From Aliagarivorans taiwanensis DSM 22990 (GTDB taxonomy: Bacteria; Pseudomonadota; Gammaproteobacteria; Enterobacterales; Celerinatantimonadaceae), in the NCBI RefSeq assembly GCF_000429505.1, contig NZ_AUBZ01000001.1, positions 186,001 through 250,000 of the forward strand: a stretch of 64,000 nt of DNA, written 5' to 3'. The notes beneath the pieces were generated by a model that worked only from the letters and a program-made list of their open reading frames with translations, was not told where the DNA came from and searched no databases. Of this stretch, positions 19,356-29,863 are shown one piece after another. The position numbers and the translations under genes are program-made. Each line of letters starts with the position of its first letter. The first letter of the stretch is position 1.

Positions 19356-20069
19356 ATGTTTACCGGTATTGTGCAGTCCGTTGCAACCCTCGCTTCCATC
19401 TCTGATCATCAAGGTATCCGCACCTTTGTCATCGATTTCGAGCCGGGCTTTTGTGTCGATTTAGAGATCGGCGCCAGTGTGGCGGTGGATGGCGTGTGCC
19501 TCACGGTGACCGAACTGTTATCTGATACCCGCGTCAGCTTCGATGTGATGCTGCAAAGCCTAAACATCACCACCTTGAGTGAGTACCAACAAGGTGATCG
19601 AGTGAACGTGGAGCGCGCCGCCAAAGACGGTGCAGAGATCGGCGGCCACCCACTATCTGGGCACGTGGATTTTAAAACGCCGGTGCTGTCGGTTACTCAA
19701 GACCAAGATAACTACTGCATCCGCTTCGCGCTCAGTGAGCAGTGGAAGCGCTATATCTTCCCCAAAGGCTATATCGCCCTAAATGGCACCAGCCTGACCT
19801 TGTCTACGGTGGATAAGCAGCAAGGCTGGTTCGAGGTGTGGTTGATCCCAGAAACCCGCCGCATGACCACCTTTGAGCTTAAACAGGCCGGCGACAACAT
19901 CAATGTCGAGATCGAACGCGGCACTCAGGTGGTGGTCGATACCGTGCGCGATACCCTGCAAGAGCAACTGGGCCCGATGCTCCCGCTGCTAGAGAAGCTA
20001 CTGGCGGAACAAGGCACCGATATCGATGCGCTGGGCCAGGCTGCCAGTAAACACCTAGAAAACAAGTAA
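19356..20069 (+). CDS. ribE: riboflavin synthase, alpha chain
   Basis: The 237-residue protein has the two homologous half-barrels of riboflavin synthase. It starts MFTGIVQSV and contains VAVDGVCLTVTE, DRVNVERAAKDGAEIGGHPL with SGHVD, then KGYIALNGTSLTLS and WLIPETRRMTTF in the second half. It dismutates two 6,7-dimethyl-8-ribityllumazine molecules to riboflavin. It is about 20 residues longer at the C-terminus than the E. coli enzyme. TAAGGAG precedes the ATG. It is not beside other rib genes and I see no FMN riboswitch in the 88-base leader. A second copy in the main rib operon cannot be excluded. Confidence 0.92.
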   Translation: MFTGIVQSVATLASISDHQGIRTFVIDFEPGFCVDLEIGASVAVDGVCLTVTELLSDTRVSFDVMLQSLNITTLSEYQQGDRVNVERAAKDGAEIGGHPLSGHVDFKTPVLSVTQDQDNYCIRFALSEQWKRYIFPKGYIALNGTSLTLSTVDKQQGWFEVWLIPETRRMTTFELKQAGDNINVEIERGTQVVVDTVRDTLQEQLGPMLPLLEKLLAEQGTDIDALGQAASKHLENK

Positions 20070-20119
20070 CTCGTCAAACGCTGCTAAGGCTTCACTCTTT
20101 GGTGCGCGGGTTTGCAGGG

Positions 20120-20476
20120 TTACTGCCCCTCTGACCACACCGCAAACTCGTTACCGCTGGGTTCGGTGAAATGAAAGCGGCAGCCGCCGGGGAACTCGAA
20201 CAGCGGTTTGACCACAGTCCCACCGTTGCCAGTAACCTTGGCCAACGTGGCGTGAATATCGGCGCTGTAAAAAACCAACAGCGCTGAACCTTGCTCGCTA
20301 GCGCTATGTTTATCAGCAAGGAAGAAGCCACCATCAAGGCCTTGGTCGCTAAAGGCGGTGTACTCTGGCCCAAAATCGGTAAACTGCCAGCCAAACACCG
20401 CTTCGAAGAAAGCCTTGGTGGCAGCCAGGTCCTTGGCGGCAAACTCCACGTAGTTCAGTTTCTCATGTTGCTTCAT
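20120..20476 (-). CDS. VOC family protein (glyoxalase/bleomycin-resistance fold)
   Basis: Start chosen at ATG 20476 after AAGGATTGAAC; 118 residues. The protein has the paired beta-alpha-beta-beta-beta units of the vicinal oxygen chelate fold: LNYVEFAAKDLAATKAFFEAVFGWQFTDFG and the second-half FEFPGGCRFHFTEPSGNEFAVW. The glutamate of NYVEF and the FTEPSGNE segment are candidate metal ligands. The family includes dioxygenases, glyoxalase I and antibiotic-binding proteins; the substrate here is not predictable. It begins two bases after the stop of the upstream hypothetical gene and is surely in the same operon. Confidence 0.87.
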   Translation of the reverse strand: MKQHEKLNYVEFAAKDLAATKAFFEAVFGWQFTDFGPEYTAFSDQGLDGGFFLADKHSASEQGSALLVFYSADIHATLAKVTGNGGTVVKPLFEFPGGCRFHFTEPSGNEFAVWSEGQ

Positions 20477-20478
20477 GT

Positions 20479-20982
20479 TCAATCCTTGGGTTCAAAGAAC
20501 AGCAGTTCAAAAATCAGTTCGCGATTATTGGTCATGCGCGCAGGCTCCAGATAGCCTAGGTAGGTGTCGACTAACACGCCACGGGCGAAGCCCTGCTCCA
20601 TCGCATAACAGTGGTGGTTATCCTTAGTAAGCAACTCGCTTAGCCAGGCAAGCGGCACCGGCTGCTTAAGGATAAAACAGGGGCCAATATCAAGGCATAG
20701 CAGTATTGGAGGCTGAAGGGCTTGATTGGACGCGCGAAGCCAATCTTGCGCATGAGCCATATCGTCCACATCGTGATAGCAGTAGCGCTTATCTTCAAGA
20801 TGCGCGCTGCGGACATACTGCCGGCCACGCTCAAAGGGCCACTCAGTGAAAAAATCACTACGCAAAAAGTAGTCGGCGGTTTTCAGCAGCTCCTGCCATC
20901 GCTCAGGCAGTTGCGCGAGAATCCGCTCACGCTCGCGTCGCTGCTGGTTCTGCGCAAGCTTCAGTGCCAGCTCAGGCTTCAT
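20479..20982 (-). CDS. hypothetical protein, 167 residues
   Basis: I do not recognise this family. From ATG 20982 the product starts MKPELALKLAQNQQRRERER, a charged helical N-terminus. A soluble globular region follows with ERWQELLKTADYFLRSDFF, HLEDKRYCYHDVDDMAHAQ and LLCLDIGPCFILKQPVP; it ends IFELLFFEPKD. There is no signal peptide or membrane helix. The start codon overlaps the stop of the upstream small membrane gene (ATGAAGCCTGA), and the VOC gene follows after two bases, so the three form a translationally coupled operon. The longer ATG at 20994 lacks a ribosome site. Confidence 0.72.
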   Translation of the reverse strand: MKPELALKLAQNQQRRERERILAQLPERWQELLKTADYFLRSDFFTEWPFERGRQYVRSAHLEDKRYCYHDVDDMAHAQDWLRASNQALQPPILLCLDIGPCFILKQPVPLAWLSELLTKDNHHCYAMEQGFARGVLVDTYLGYLEPARMTNNRELIFELLFFEPKD

Positions 20983-21166
20983 CACGCCCACCATCAGCTT
21001 TGCGGGATATCGCCGCGGTGACCATCAGCCCCAAACCAATACCAGCGATAAGCGATCCAACAAACGCCAAGGGCGAGGCGGGCAAGAAAAACATGCCGAT
21101 CCCCAGACCGAACATCACCCCGCCACCCATCGCCCACATTGTTCTGTCTTGCGGTTTGTCCTTCAT
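20972..21166 (-). CDS. small two-helix membrane protein, 64 residues
   Basis: Starting at ATG 21166 (AGGGATGTGACG upstream) the product has a short basic start (MKDKPQDRTMW), then two glycine-rich hydrophobic helices (GGGVMFGLGIGMFFLPA and FVGSLIAGIGLGLMVTAAI) and a charged tail. It looks like a small inner-membrane protein with glycine-zipper packing. It resembles no family I can name. It heads a three-gene operon with the hypothetical and VOC genes and is divergent from the decayed cyclase gene about 100 bases away. Confidence 0.6.
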   Translation of the reverse strand: MKDKPQDRTMWAMGGGVMFGLGIGMFFLPASPLAFVGSLIAGIGLGLMVTAAISRKADGGRDEA

Positions 21167-21269
21167 CGTCACATCCCTGCGAATTATCCTTACCAACAGT
21201 GGTGATTTTGACCACTTTCGACTATTTCTTAAACTAAATCATCAGGATCTAAAGGCTTCATCTCCTACC

Positions 21270-23106
21270 GTGCCGTTGTTTAAGAATTCTCTGCACAAAA
21301 AGCGCGCCTACCTGCGCCTCGCTCTCTACTTTATCAGTTTTGGCTTCGTTATCGCGCTGCTCTCTTCCTTGATTAACTTTCGACTGCAAACCAATAATAT
21401 CGACGCAGCCATTCAACAACGCTTCGAAAGTACCCGCATCAACACCTACAGACAACTCAGTGAGGTGATCTCTCAACTGGAAAGTTCGGTGGATGCACTG
21501 GCAGAGAACCCCTTGATGAAAACCTACTTGCTGCGCCCTTCCCAGCAGAGCCTGCATAACTTGGAGAGCTTATTTCAGGCATCGGCTGCATCAGAGCCAC
21601 TATTCATGCAGGTGCGGTTTATCGATGCGGGGGGTAATGAGCAGGTAAGGGTTGAGCGCAATGACGACGGCAGCATCGTATTAGTGCCCAACCGCCAATT
21701 GCAGGATAAATCCGCACGGGCCTATTTTCAGCAAACCATGCAACTGACAAAAGGCCTGCATTGGCACTCCAAGCTCGACCTTAACCGCGAACAAGGCCAG
21801 ATCCAGATACCGATCCGCCCCACCTACCGTATCGCCACCCCGGTGTATCTCGACGAACGGGTCGCCGCCGGCGTGGTCATTATCAACATCAATGCGCAGC
21901 CGGTTCTGAATAACGCGCTGCGCTCTGAGATATTTAACGTGCTGATGATCGACCGCGAAGGCGAAACGCTAGCCCACTTCGACGATAGCCAAGCCTGGAG
22001 TCGTTATCTGCCCGAGCGCGAGAGCGTGTTTGCCCAACAGCCTGCCTTAGCGAGAGCCCTACAAGGTTCAGCCGATATCGCTAACAATTACCTCGTCGAA
22101 GGTCACTATGCCTTAGACATCACTCAACTGTTCCCAAACGGCGAAGGCTTGCTGCTGTTGTTTGCGCCCAAGCAAGAGGCGATCTCCACACTGTTTCGCA
22201 GCAACTATCTGGCGGCACTGCTTATAGCAATGATCGTACTGCTGATCTCTTTCCCCCTGTCTTGGCTGGTCGCCTTAATCCCAGCCATACCGACACCGAT
22301 GGGGTGATCACCGATGTAAGCCAAAAAATGTGTGACGCCTCGGGTTACAGTAAGCAGGAGTTGATCGGCAAGACTCATCGGGTGCTCGCCCACCCCAAAG
22401 CCAGCCGCCGCAATCACAAGCAACTCTGGCAGACGATTACGGAAGGCGAGACTTGGAACGGCGAGCTGTACAACCGCACCAAAGATGGCCGCGATTACTG
22501 GATTAAATCAGTGATTAGTCCTGATTTGGACCAAGATGGCCAGCTTATTGGTTACACTCAAGTGGCCCAAGATATCAGCTCGAAGAAGGCGCTGGAAAAG
22601 CTCTCGGTCACCGATACCCAACCGGGGTCTACAACCGCCGCAAGCTAGACCAACTGCTGGCAGAAGAGAGCGGCCGGCTTAACCGCTACCAGCAGTCGTT
22701 CTCAGTGATCCTGCTCGATTTGGATGGTTTCAAACAACTTAACGACACCTATGGCCACCTCGCCGGTGACAACGTGTTGGTGAGCGTCGCCAGGCACTTA
22801 CAGCGCCGGGTGCGTCAGGTTGACCAAGTGGGCCGCTGGGGCGGTGAAGAGTTTCTGATTATCTGCCCGGGCACCGATGGCAAGTCGGCCGCGCTACTCG
22901 CCGACAAGCTTCGGGTTTACATCTCCCAGCAAGAGTACAACTTGGACCGGGAGGTTACCGCCAGCTTTGGCGTCGCCGAAGGAGTTGTCGATGAAGGTGC
23001 CGCACATATGATTAAGCGGGCCGACGATGCGCTCTATCAGGCTAAGCAACAAGGGCGTAACCGCGTGGTCTATCAAGGCTCAGATCAGGTACGTCAATCC
23101 AGTTAG
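21270..23106 (+). pseudogene. frameshifted membrane PAS-GGDEF diguanylate cyclase
   Basis: Three reading frames together encode one sensor cyclase. Frame 1 (about 21270-22307) holds TM1, a large periplasmic Cache-like sensor and TM2 (AALLIAMIVLLISFPLSWLVA), then runs out at a TGA. Frame 2 (from about 22280 to 22648) holds a PAS domain (SHTDTDGVITDVSQKM ... DISSKKALEKLSVTD). Frame 3 (about 22621-23106) holds GGDEF with RWGGEEF and I-site RQVD. At the second junction, one missing base near 22617-22622 would restore DTLTGVYNRRKLDQLL. At the first junction a linker seems to be missing as well as the frame. The start is probably GTG 21270 or TTG 21276. Cyclase output is unlikely unless the shifts are sequencing errors. 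Confidence 0.85.
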
Positions 23107-23123
23107 CGCGAATCTCAAGCTGG

Positions 23124-23588
23124 CTACGCAGCCTCAAAGGCCTCACGGCTTAACAGCAAGGTGTCGTTATCATTCTTGGGCTGACCTTTGCGCCGCCAGC
23201 CTAGGTGCCGGTAAAAACCAAAGGAGCGAAACTGCGGATTGGGGCTGGCGTCTAACCAAAGTTCAGCATAGCCACAGCCAAACAACCACTGGCACACCAA
23301 GCTCAGCAGGGTCTTAGCTATTCCCCGGTGCTCATAGCCATCGAGCACCGCCACTACGGTAACTTCAGCGGAGCGTTTGTCACCCATGGCAAAGCCCACC
23401 GCACGCCCGTCTGTTTCAGCAAGCCATCCTTGTAATCCGCGCTGTAACTCAGCCGCAGTCGCATCAACCGTTACCCCATACACCTCGGCCAGGGCCTGCT
23501 GGCTAATCGCATTCTCACGAGTTTGCGCACGCAGATCGATAAGTGCTGCGATATCAGTCGCCACGATTGGCCGGTAGTTAATTTCCAT
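23124..23588 (-). CDS. GNAT family N-acetyltransferase
   Basis: Start at ATG 23588 (MEINYRPIV), six bases after AAGGA; 154 residues. The acetyl-CoA-binding motif A is VTVVAVLDGYEHRGIAKTLL (the R/Q-x-x-G-x-A/G loop is HRGIA). GYAELWLDASPNPQFRSFGFYRHLGWRR is the C-terminal motif B. The substrate is unknown. It lies between the decayed cyclase gene (convergent, 17 bases) and a rhodanese gene on the same strand (33 bases upstream), so it may share a transcript with the latter. Confidence 0.85.
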   Translation of the reverse strand: MEINYRPIVATDIAALIDLRAQTRENAISQQALAEVYGVTVDATAAELQRGLQGWLAETDGRAVGFAMGDKRSAEVTVVAVLDGYEHRGIAKTLLSLVCQWLFGCGYAELWLDASPNPQFRSFGFYRHLGWRRKGQPKNDNDTLLLSREAFEAA

Positions 23589-23621
23589 AGACTTCCTTGG
23601 CAATAAGGCAGTGGCTAAAGG

Positions 23622-23969
23622 CTAAGGCTGAGCTAACTGCATTTCCTGCAGGCCACCGCCATTGTGCACCTTGTTAAAACCGGCCTGTTCAAGCAGCTGC
23701 TGGGCAATACCGGAACGACGTCCTGAGCGGCAATACACCACCACAGCTTGGTCTTCCTTCAACCCCAACTGCTGCGCGCCGGCCACAATCTGTTGGTAGG
23801 GTATCAACGTTGCCCCCTCTAAATGCCCCTGCTGGAACTCCTCCAAGGTGCGCACATCAATCAATACGGCGCCTTGCTCAAGCCATTGCCAGGCCTCTGG
23901 CGCACGTTGATTGGCCAGCCCGACACCGGAGAATAGGCAACACAGGGATAACAGGATACGTTTTAGCAT
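23622..23969 (-). CDS. periplasmic rhodanese-like sulfurtransferase (PspE/GlpE type)
   Basis: The 115-residue product has a signal peptide (MLKRILLSLCCLFSGVGLA) and a single rhodanese domain: LIDVRTLEEFQQGHLEGA and active-site loop VVVYCRSGRRSGIA, with the catalytic cysteine in CRSGRR. It ends GFNKVHNGGGLQEMQL. It should transfer sulfane sulfur from thiosulfate or a similar donor in the periplasm, like PspE. The GNAT gene follows on the same strand. The upstream 130 bases are AT-rich and divergent from the glycosyltransferase gene. Confidence 0.9.
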   Translation of the reverse strand: MLKRILLSLCCLFSGVGLANQRAPEAWQWLEQGAVLIDVRTLEEFQQGHLEGATLIPYQQIVAGAQQLGLKEDQAVVVYCRSGRRSGIAQQLLEQAGFNKVHNGGGLQEMQLAQP

Positions 23970-24101
23970 TTTGGCCCTCTCGTAAACGATGCTTTAACAA
24001 ACAGTACTTTTGAAATCGCGACGAACATCGCATCGGATCAATTGCTTATCAGTTTAAAAAATTTACTATCTAAAACAACTTAGTTACCGCAAATACGTCT
24101 G

Positions 24102-25400
24102 ATGAAAGTGCTCATTTGTTGCTATGGCTCCAGAGGCGATGTTCAGCCCTATATCGCCATTGCCACTACCTTAAAACAACAGGGTCATCAGGTAATGTTG
24201 GCCAGCTCGGTACGCTTTGCCGAACACGTTGCTCGCTACGATATCGCGTTTGGCGAGCTTAGCGACGAGCTGTTAGCGATTGTCGATAGCCAGCAGGGCC
24301 GCGCAATGCTCGAAGGCACCCGCAACATCGTCGATATTGTTCGTCTAAATCTAAAACTGGTCAAGCAGGTTAAGCCGCTACAGCAGGCGCTAAATATGCA
24401 GATGTGGCAGCTAGCCAAGGCCTATCAGCCAGACATTATCCTATTCCCCCCCAAGGCTGCGGCGATACCCGAAATCGCAGAAAAACTGGCAATACCCTGC
24501 GTGCTGGCAACCCCCATCCCCATGTTTGTGCCCACCGCTGATTTCTCACTGCCTATAGTGCCGGCGTTAAACTGGCTGCCGAAGCGGTTACAAGCGCGCT
24601 ATCGCCGCCTAAGTTTTACGCTGATTAACCGATTGACCGACATCGCTTGGCGCGGCTATGTAAGGCACCTTCGCCAGCAGCTTGGATTACCGGCAGCAAA
24701 GCGCTACCGCTTTTTAACACTGAGCAGCGGTCAGCCACTACCGATACTGCATCTACACAGCCCTTCATTGCTCGCCAAACCCAACGACTGGCCAAGTCAT
24801 GCGCGGGTATCGGGTTACTGTTTTAGCGACGCAGCCCCGCAGTGGCAACCGAGCGAGTCGCTGCAGGCCTTTCTACGCGCAGGCCCAGCGCCAGTGTACG
24901 TCGGTTTTGGCTCGATGGCCGGACGTGACCCGCAGAAAGCAGCGAGAAAGGTTATCGAAGCGCTTGAGCTTGCCGGCGTTAGGGGGATCCTGGCCCGTGG
25001 CTGGGGCGGTTTACGCGCAGAAGATCTGCCGGACTCGGTGTACATGGTGGAGCAAGTCCCCCACGACTGGCTGTTTCCACAGGTGGCTGCTGTGGTCCAC
25101 CACGGCGGCGCTGGCACCACCGCTGCCGCCCTTCGCGCAGGTAAACCGGCGGTTATCGTGCCGTTCTTTGGTGACCAGCCCTTTTGGGCAGAGCTGCTGG
25201 AGGCGCGCGGTTTGGCTGGCACACCTATCCCCTACCGCCAACTCAGTGCCGAGCGTTTGGCTGAGCAAATACGCAGGGTGACCGAGGACCCGGCTTATAC
25301 CCAGCGCTGTAAGCAACTCGCGACTGAGCTGGCCTTAGAGAATGGTTCGGAGCAAGTCGTTAGTTTTCTAGAGGGGCAATTAGTCAAGGATGGAGCTTGA
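24102..25400 (+). CDS. GT1 family glycosyltransferase (UGT/sterol-glucosyltransferase type)
   Basis: The 432-residue protein has the two-domain GT-B layout. The N-terminus (CCYGSRGDVQPYIAIATTLK) is characteristic of the MurG-like UGT/MGT superfamily members that glycosylate lipids or sterols. The C-terminal nucleotide-sugar site is QVPHDWLFPQVAAVVHHGGAGTTAAAL followed by PFFGDQPFWAELLE. It probably moves a hexose from a UDP-sugar to a lipid or small hydrophobic acceptor; the acceptor is unknown. It is monocistronic, without a signal peptide. No clear Shine-Dalgarno is seen immediately upstream. Confidence 0.87.
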   Translation: MKVLICCYGSRGDVQPYIAIATTLKQQGHQVMLASSVRFAEHVARYDIAFGELSDELLAIVDSQQGRAMLEGTRNIVDIVRLNLKLVKQVKPLQQALNMQMWQLAKAYQPDIILFPPKAAAIPEIAEKLAIPCVLATPIPMFVPTADFSLPIVPALNWLPKRLQARYRRLSFTLINRLTDIAWRGYVRHLRQQLGLPAAKRYRFLTLSSGQPLPILHLHSPSLLAKPNDWPSHARVSGYCFSDAAPQWQPSESLQAFLRAGPAPVYVGFGSMAGRDPQKAARKVIEALELAGVRGILARGWGGLRAEDLPDSVYMVEQVPHDWLFPQVAAVVHHGGAGTTAAALRAGKPAVIVPFFGDQPFWAELLEARGLAGTPIPYRQLSAERLAEQIRRVTEDPAYTQRCKQLATELALENGSEQVVSFLEGQLVKDGA

Positions 25401-25556
25401 CTGACAAACTGCGATTGAGGCTCAACCAGCAACTATTAACAGCATTGTTTTTAATATGACTGCAACATGTTAATCTGTTTTAACAAACTCGGTGATAAAA
25501 ATGTCTGTTTGATGCGTTAACAAGGTAGTCAACGCATAACACCTACGAGGAATGCC

Positions 25557-25793
25557 ATGAAATCGAAGTTTTATTTGCTGGCAATACTGGTCTGTTTTAT
25601 CGGCTCTTTACTGCTGTTAAAGGTAACCGCGCTAGGGCTGGTACCCTTGCTCACCGCCGTGGTGAGTTTTCTCGCCATGTTGGTTATCGTCTACAATCTG
25701 CTCAGTGAGAGCGCCGCAGAGCCCGGCGAAGACGAGTCGGAAGACAACGCACAGCATAACTCGTTCGACTCCCATCATTCTTCTCGTCATTAG
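25557..25793 (+). CDS. small membrane protein, 78 residues
   Basis: I do not recognise the family. The product has two closely spaced hydrophobic helices (YLLAILVCFIGSLLLL and LVPLLTAVVSFLAMLVIVY) and a hydrophilic acidic and histidine/serine-rich tail (GEDESEDNAQHNSFDSHHSS). The ATG follows GAGGAATGCC. The 155-base leader holds an interrupted inverted repeat (ATGCGTT ... AACGCAT near 25513-25538), which could be an operator. It stands alone between the glycosyltransferase gene and the convergent purL gene. Confidence 0.65.
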   Translation: MKSKFYLLAILVCFIGSLLLLKVTALGLVPLLTAVVSFLAMLVIVYNLLSESAAEPGEDESEDNAQHNSFDSHHSSRH

Positions 25794-25849
25794 CGTTCTA
25801 TCTCACCACAAACGCCAAGCACTATTGCCAGCGTAAAACTTCAGGCATA

Positions 25850-25878
25850 AAAAACCCAAGCACTTGGCTTGGGTTTTT
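25850..25878 (-). terminator. terminator between small membrane gene and purL
   Basis: The stem AAAAACCCAAGC / GCTTGGGTTTTT with loop ACTTG has 12 perfect pairs and T-tracts on both strands. It lies 24 bases beyond the purL stop and 57 beyond the small membrane gene, so it can serve both convergent transcripts. Confidence 0.9.
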
Positions 25879-25901
25879 GCGTTTTGCTCTAGAGCGAGGG
25901 C

Positions 25902-28900
25902 TTAGCCAACGTTCTTACGCGCATTGCGGAACATACGCATCCAAGCACTGTCTTCGCCCCAGCTATCTGGGTGCCAAGAGTTCGCCACGGTGCGGAATAC
26001 ACGCTCTGGGTGAGGCATCATAATGGTCACACGACCATCGGCAGTGCTCAGACCGGTGATACCCTCTGGCGAGCCGTTCGGGTTAGCTGGGTACTGAGTG
26101 GTTGCCTGACCGTAGTTGTCGACAAACTTCAGTGCCACCGTGCCGCTTTGGGCAATTGCCGCCAAGTGGGCATCATCGCGAACTTCCACACGACCTTCAC
26201 CGTGCGATACCGCGATTGGCATTTGCGAGCCCGCCATACCGTCGAAGAAGATAGACGGAGATTGCTGTACTTCCACCAGGCTGAAGCGTGCTTCGAAGCG
26301 CTCAGAGTTGTTGCGAACAAAGCGTGGCCACAGGTCAGCACCTGGGATCAGCTCTTTAAGGTTCGACAGCATCTGACAACCGTTACATACACCCAGCGCG
26401 AAGCTGTCGTTACGCTCGAAGAAGCCACTGAACTGCTCACGCGCACGGCTGTTGAACAGAATCGACTTCGCCCAACCCTCTCCAGCGCCCAGTACGTCAC
26501 CGTAAGAGAAGCCACCACACGCCACTAGGCCTGCGAATTGTTCCAAGGTTACGCGGCCGCTCAGGATGTCACTCATATGTACGTCGATAGCGTTGAAGCC
26601 AGCACGGTCGAAGGCTGCAGCCATCTCGTGGTGCGAGTTCACACCTTGCTCACGCAAGATCGCCATTTGTGGACGAGCTCCGGTGGCGATCATTGGTGCT
26701 GCCACGTCTTCGTGCACGTCGAAGCTTAGGTTCGCTTGCAGACCCGGGTTGGCCGCATCGGTCTTGGTTTCAAACTCTTGCTGAGCACACTCTGGGTTAT
26801 CACGCAGCGCCTGCATTTCACGGGTGGTTTCCGCCCAGATACCACGGTAGTGGTTACGAGTGTTCGCCAGCACGATATTTCCGTCGCGGGTAAAGCGCAG
26901 CATGTCGTCGCTATTCAAGCTACCAATAACGTGACTGCACGCTGCCAGGCCATGGCCAGATAGCAGGTTCAGTACCGCTTCTTTGTCTTCGCTGCGAACC
27001 TGGATAACCGCACCCAGCTCTTCGTTGAACAGCGCGCTTACGTTGTCGCCGCCTAGCAGGTCTAGCTCAACATCCACACCTACGTTGCCCGCAAAGGCCA
27101 TCTCGGTGATGGTGGTGAACAGGCCGCCGTCTGAACGGTCATGGTAGGCCAGCAGCTTCTCGTCTTGCACCAGCGCTTGCATGGCATTGAAGAAGCCTTT
27201 CAGCAGCTCTGGCGAGTCTACATCTGGCACCTCGTTGCCCAGCTCTTTATAAACTTGAGTCAGTGCGCTGGCACCCAGGCGGGTCTTGCCGTTGCCTAGG
27301 TCAATCAAGATAAGGTCGCTATCGCCCTTATCTTTGCGCAATTGAGGGGTTACTGTCTTACGCACGTCTTCAACGCGGGCAAAGGCAGTAATAATCAGTG
27401 ACAGCGGCGAGGTGACTGATTTCTCTTCACCGTCTTCTTCCTGCCAAGCGGTCTTCATCGACATGGAGTCTTTGCCCACCGGAATGGTCAGATCCAGCGC
27501 CGGGCACAGCTCTTCACCCACGGCTTTCACCGCATCGTACAGACCCACATCTTCACCCGGGTGACCGGCTGGCGACATCCAGTTAGCACTTAGCTTGATG
27601 CGGTTTAGCTCACCGATGTTGGTGCCAGCGATGTTGGTTAACGCTTCGGCCACTGCCAAACGGGCAGAGGCAGCGTGATTGATAAGGGCAGCAGGAGTGC
27701 GCTCACCCATCGACATCGCTTCGCCGTGGTAGGTGTCGTAGCTGGCCGCGGTTACTGCACAGTTAGCCACTGGGATCTGCCAAGGGCCGACCATTTGGTC
27801 ACGGGCAACCAAGCCGGTTACGCTGCGGTCACCAATGGTGATCAGGAAGGTTTTCTCAGCAACGGATGGCAGACGCAGAATGCGCTCAGCGGCATCTGCC
27901 ACTTCAACCTTGGCGCTATCAAAGGCTGGGCCATTGAAGGTCGCGCGGGTTACATCGCGGTGCATCTTCGGCGTTTTACCCAGCAGTACGCTTAGCGGCA
28001 TACGAATAGGCTCATTACCAAAATGGCTGTCTTTCAAGATAAGGTCACGCTCTTCGGTGGCCTCACCGATTACCGCGTACTGGGCGCGCTCACGCTCACA
28101 GATGCTGTTAAATACCTCTAAATTCTCTTGAGCCACGGCCAGCATGTAACGCTCTTGTGATTCGTTACACCAGATCTCTAGCGGCGACATGCCCGGCTCA
28201 TCGTTAGGGATGGCGCGCAAGTCGAAGATACCACCACGGCCACCATCGTCTACCAACTCAGGACAGGCGTTCGACAGACCACCTGCGCCGATATCGTGGA
28301 TAAAGGCGATAGGGTTGGCATCGCCCATCTGCCAGCAGCGATCGATCACTTCCTGACAGCGACGCTCCATCTCTGGGTTATCACGCTGTACCGAAGCAAA
28401 GTCCAGATCTTCTGAAGATTGACCAGAGTTCATCGACGAAGCCGCACCACCGCCCAGACCGATGTTCATCGCCGGGCCGCCCAGTACGATGATCGCTGCG
28501 CCAACCGGAATTTCACCTTTGGCAACATGGTCGGTACGGATGTTACCCAGACCACCGGCTAGCATGATTGGCTTGTGGTAACCACGCACCTCGGTGCCGT
28601 TGAAGCTCTCGACCTGCTCTTCGTAGGTACGGAAGTAACCCAGAATTGCCGGACGACCGAACTCGTTGTTAAACGCCGCACCACCCAGTGGGGCTTCGAT
28701 CATAATTTCCAAGGCGTCAACGATGCGTGATGGCTTGCCGTACTCGCTCTCCCAAGGCTGCTCGAAGCCCGGAATGCGCAGGTTAGAAACGGTAAAGCCC
28801 ACCAGACCGGCTTTTGGCTTAGAGCCACGACCGGTTGCGCCTTCGTCACGGATCTCACCACCAGAGCCGGTAGCGGCACCCGGGTATGGCGAAATCGCAG

Positions 28901-29798
28901 TTGGGTGGTTGTGGGTTTCAACCTTCATCAGGATTTCGATGTTTTCCTGATGATAAGTGTATTGCTTGCTGTCGGTGGCTGGGAAGAAGCGGCCTGCAAC
29001 CGAACCTACCATTACTGCAGCGTTGTCTTTATAGGCAGACAGTACGTACTCGCTGTTGTGTTCAAAGGTGTTTTTAATCATCTTGAACAGGGATTTTTCC
29101 TGCTCGACGCCGTCGATGGTCCAATCGGCATTAAAGATCTTGTGGCGGCAGTGCTCTGAGTTAGCCTGAGCGAACATCATCAGCTCGATGTCGTTCGGGT
29201 TACGGCCAATCTCTTTAAAGCCGTCCAGCAGGTACTCTTTCTCGTCGTCAGACAGTGCCAGGCCCAGCTCGATGTTAGCTTTCTCTAGCGCGTCGCGACC
29301 GCCACCGAGCAAATCAACGGTGTTGTAAGGCGCAGGCTCAGCCTTGGCAAACAGCGATGCCGCTTGCTCCATATCGGTGAATACCGCTTCCATCATGCGG
29401 TCGTGGATCATCGCTTTTAGCGCGCCAAGTTGCGCATCATTCAGCTCGCTTGAGGCTTCAACGTAGTAGGCAATGCCTCGCTCTAGGCGCTTTACCTTCT
29501 CAAGACCACAGTTGTGGGCAATGTCAGACGCTTTAGAAGACCAAGGAGAGATGGTTCCTGGTCGCGGTGTTACCAGTAGCAGTTGTCCTTCTGGCTGGTG
29601 TTCAGTAATGGTCGGCCCATAGGTCAGAAGCTTATCAAGCACCGCTTGTTCGGCTTCGCTAAGGTCGGCGCTGTTATCAGCAAAATGCATGAATTCAGCA
29701 TAAATAGAAGTGACTGGGAGGTTCTGATCAGCACAACGTTTTAGTAGCTGTGCAACACGGAAATCAGAGAGTGCTGGCGCACCACGTAGGATTAACAT
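25902..29798 (-). CDS. purL: phosphoribosylformylglycinamidine synthase
   Basis: The 1298-residue protein matches the large single-chain gammaproteobacterial PurL. Visible are the N-terminal PurS-like domain and two AIRS-like synthetase halves ([41 protein letters not shown]; later [16 protein letters not shown] and [16 protein letters not shown]). The C-terminal glutaminase has nucleophile Cys in GVCNGCQML and His/Glu in PHPERVFR. It converts FGAR to FGAM using glutamine and ATP in de novo purine synthesis. It is monocistronic, ends at a terminator, and is divergent from mltF across the palindromic element. Confidence 0.98.
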   Translation of the reverse strand: MLILRGAPALSDFRVAQLLKRCADQNLPVTSIYAEFMHFADNSADLSEAEQAVLDKLLTYGPTITEHQPEGQLLLVTPRPGTISPWSSKASDIAHNCGLEKVKRLERGIAYYVEASSELNDAQLGALKAMIHDRMMEAVFTDMEQAASLFAKAEPAPYNTVDLLGGGRDALEKANIELGLALSDDEKEYLLDGFKEIGRNPNDIELMMFAQANSEHCRHKIFNADWTIDGVEQEKSLFKMIKNTFEHNSEYVLSAYKDNAAVMVGSVAGRFFPATDSKQYTYHQENIEILMKVETHNHPTAISPYPGAATGSGGEIRDEGATGRGSKPKAGLVGFTVSNLRIPGFEQPWESEYGKPSRIVDALEIMIEAPLGGAAFNNEFGRPAILGYFRTYEEQVESFNGTEVRGYHKPIMLAGGLGNIRTDHVAKGEIPVGAAIIVLGGPAMNIGLGGGAASSMNSGQSSEDLDFASVQRDNPEMERRCQEVIDRCWQMGDANPIAFIHDIGAGGLSNACPELVDDGGRGGIFDLRAIPNDEPGMSPLEIWCNESQERYMLAVAQENLEVFNSICERERAQYAVIGEATEERDLILKDSHFGNEPIRMPLSVLLGKTPKMHRDVTRATFNGPAFDSAKVEVADAAERILRLPSVAEKTFLITIGDRSVTGLVARDQMVGPWQIPVANCAVTAASYDTYHGEAMSMGERTPAALINHAASARLAVAEALTNIAGTNIGELNRIKLSANWMSPAGHPGEDVGLYDAVKAVGEELCPALDLTIPVGKDSMSMKTAWQEEDGEEKSVTSPLSLIITAFARVEDVRKTVTPQLRKDKGDSDLILIDLGNGKTRLGASALTQVYKELGNEVPDVDSPELLKGFFNAMQALVQDEKLLAYHDRSDGGLFTTITEMAFAGNVGVDVELDLLGGDNVSALFNEELGAVIQVRSEDKEAVLNLLSGHGLAACSHVIGSLNSDDMLRFTRDGNIVLANTRNHYRGIWAETTREMQALRDNPECAQQEFETKTDAANPGLQANLSFDVHEDVAAPMIATGARPQMAILREQGVNSHHEMAAAFDRAGFNAIDVHMSDILSGRVTLEQFAGLVACGGFSYGDVLGAGEGWAKSILFNSRAREQFSGFFERNDSFALGVCNGCQMLSNLKELIPGADLWPRFVRNNSERFEARFSLVEVQQSPSIFFDGMAGSQMPIAVSHGEGRVEVRDDAHLAAIAQSGTVALKFVDNYGQATTQYPANPNGSPEGITGLSTADGRVTIMMPHPERVFRTVANSWHPDSWGEDSAWMRMFRNARKNVG

Positions 29799-29863
29799 AT
29801 TTAGGGTCTCGCTTTACCGTATGGAGGTGGGAGTAAAAAATTCGCGGTATTATAAGGAAATTG

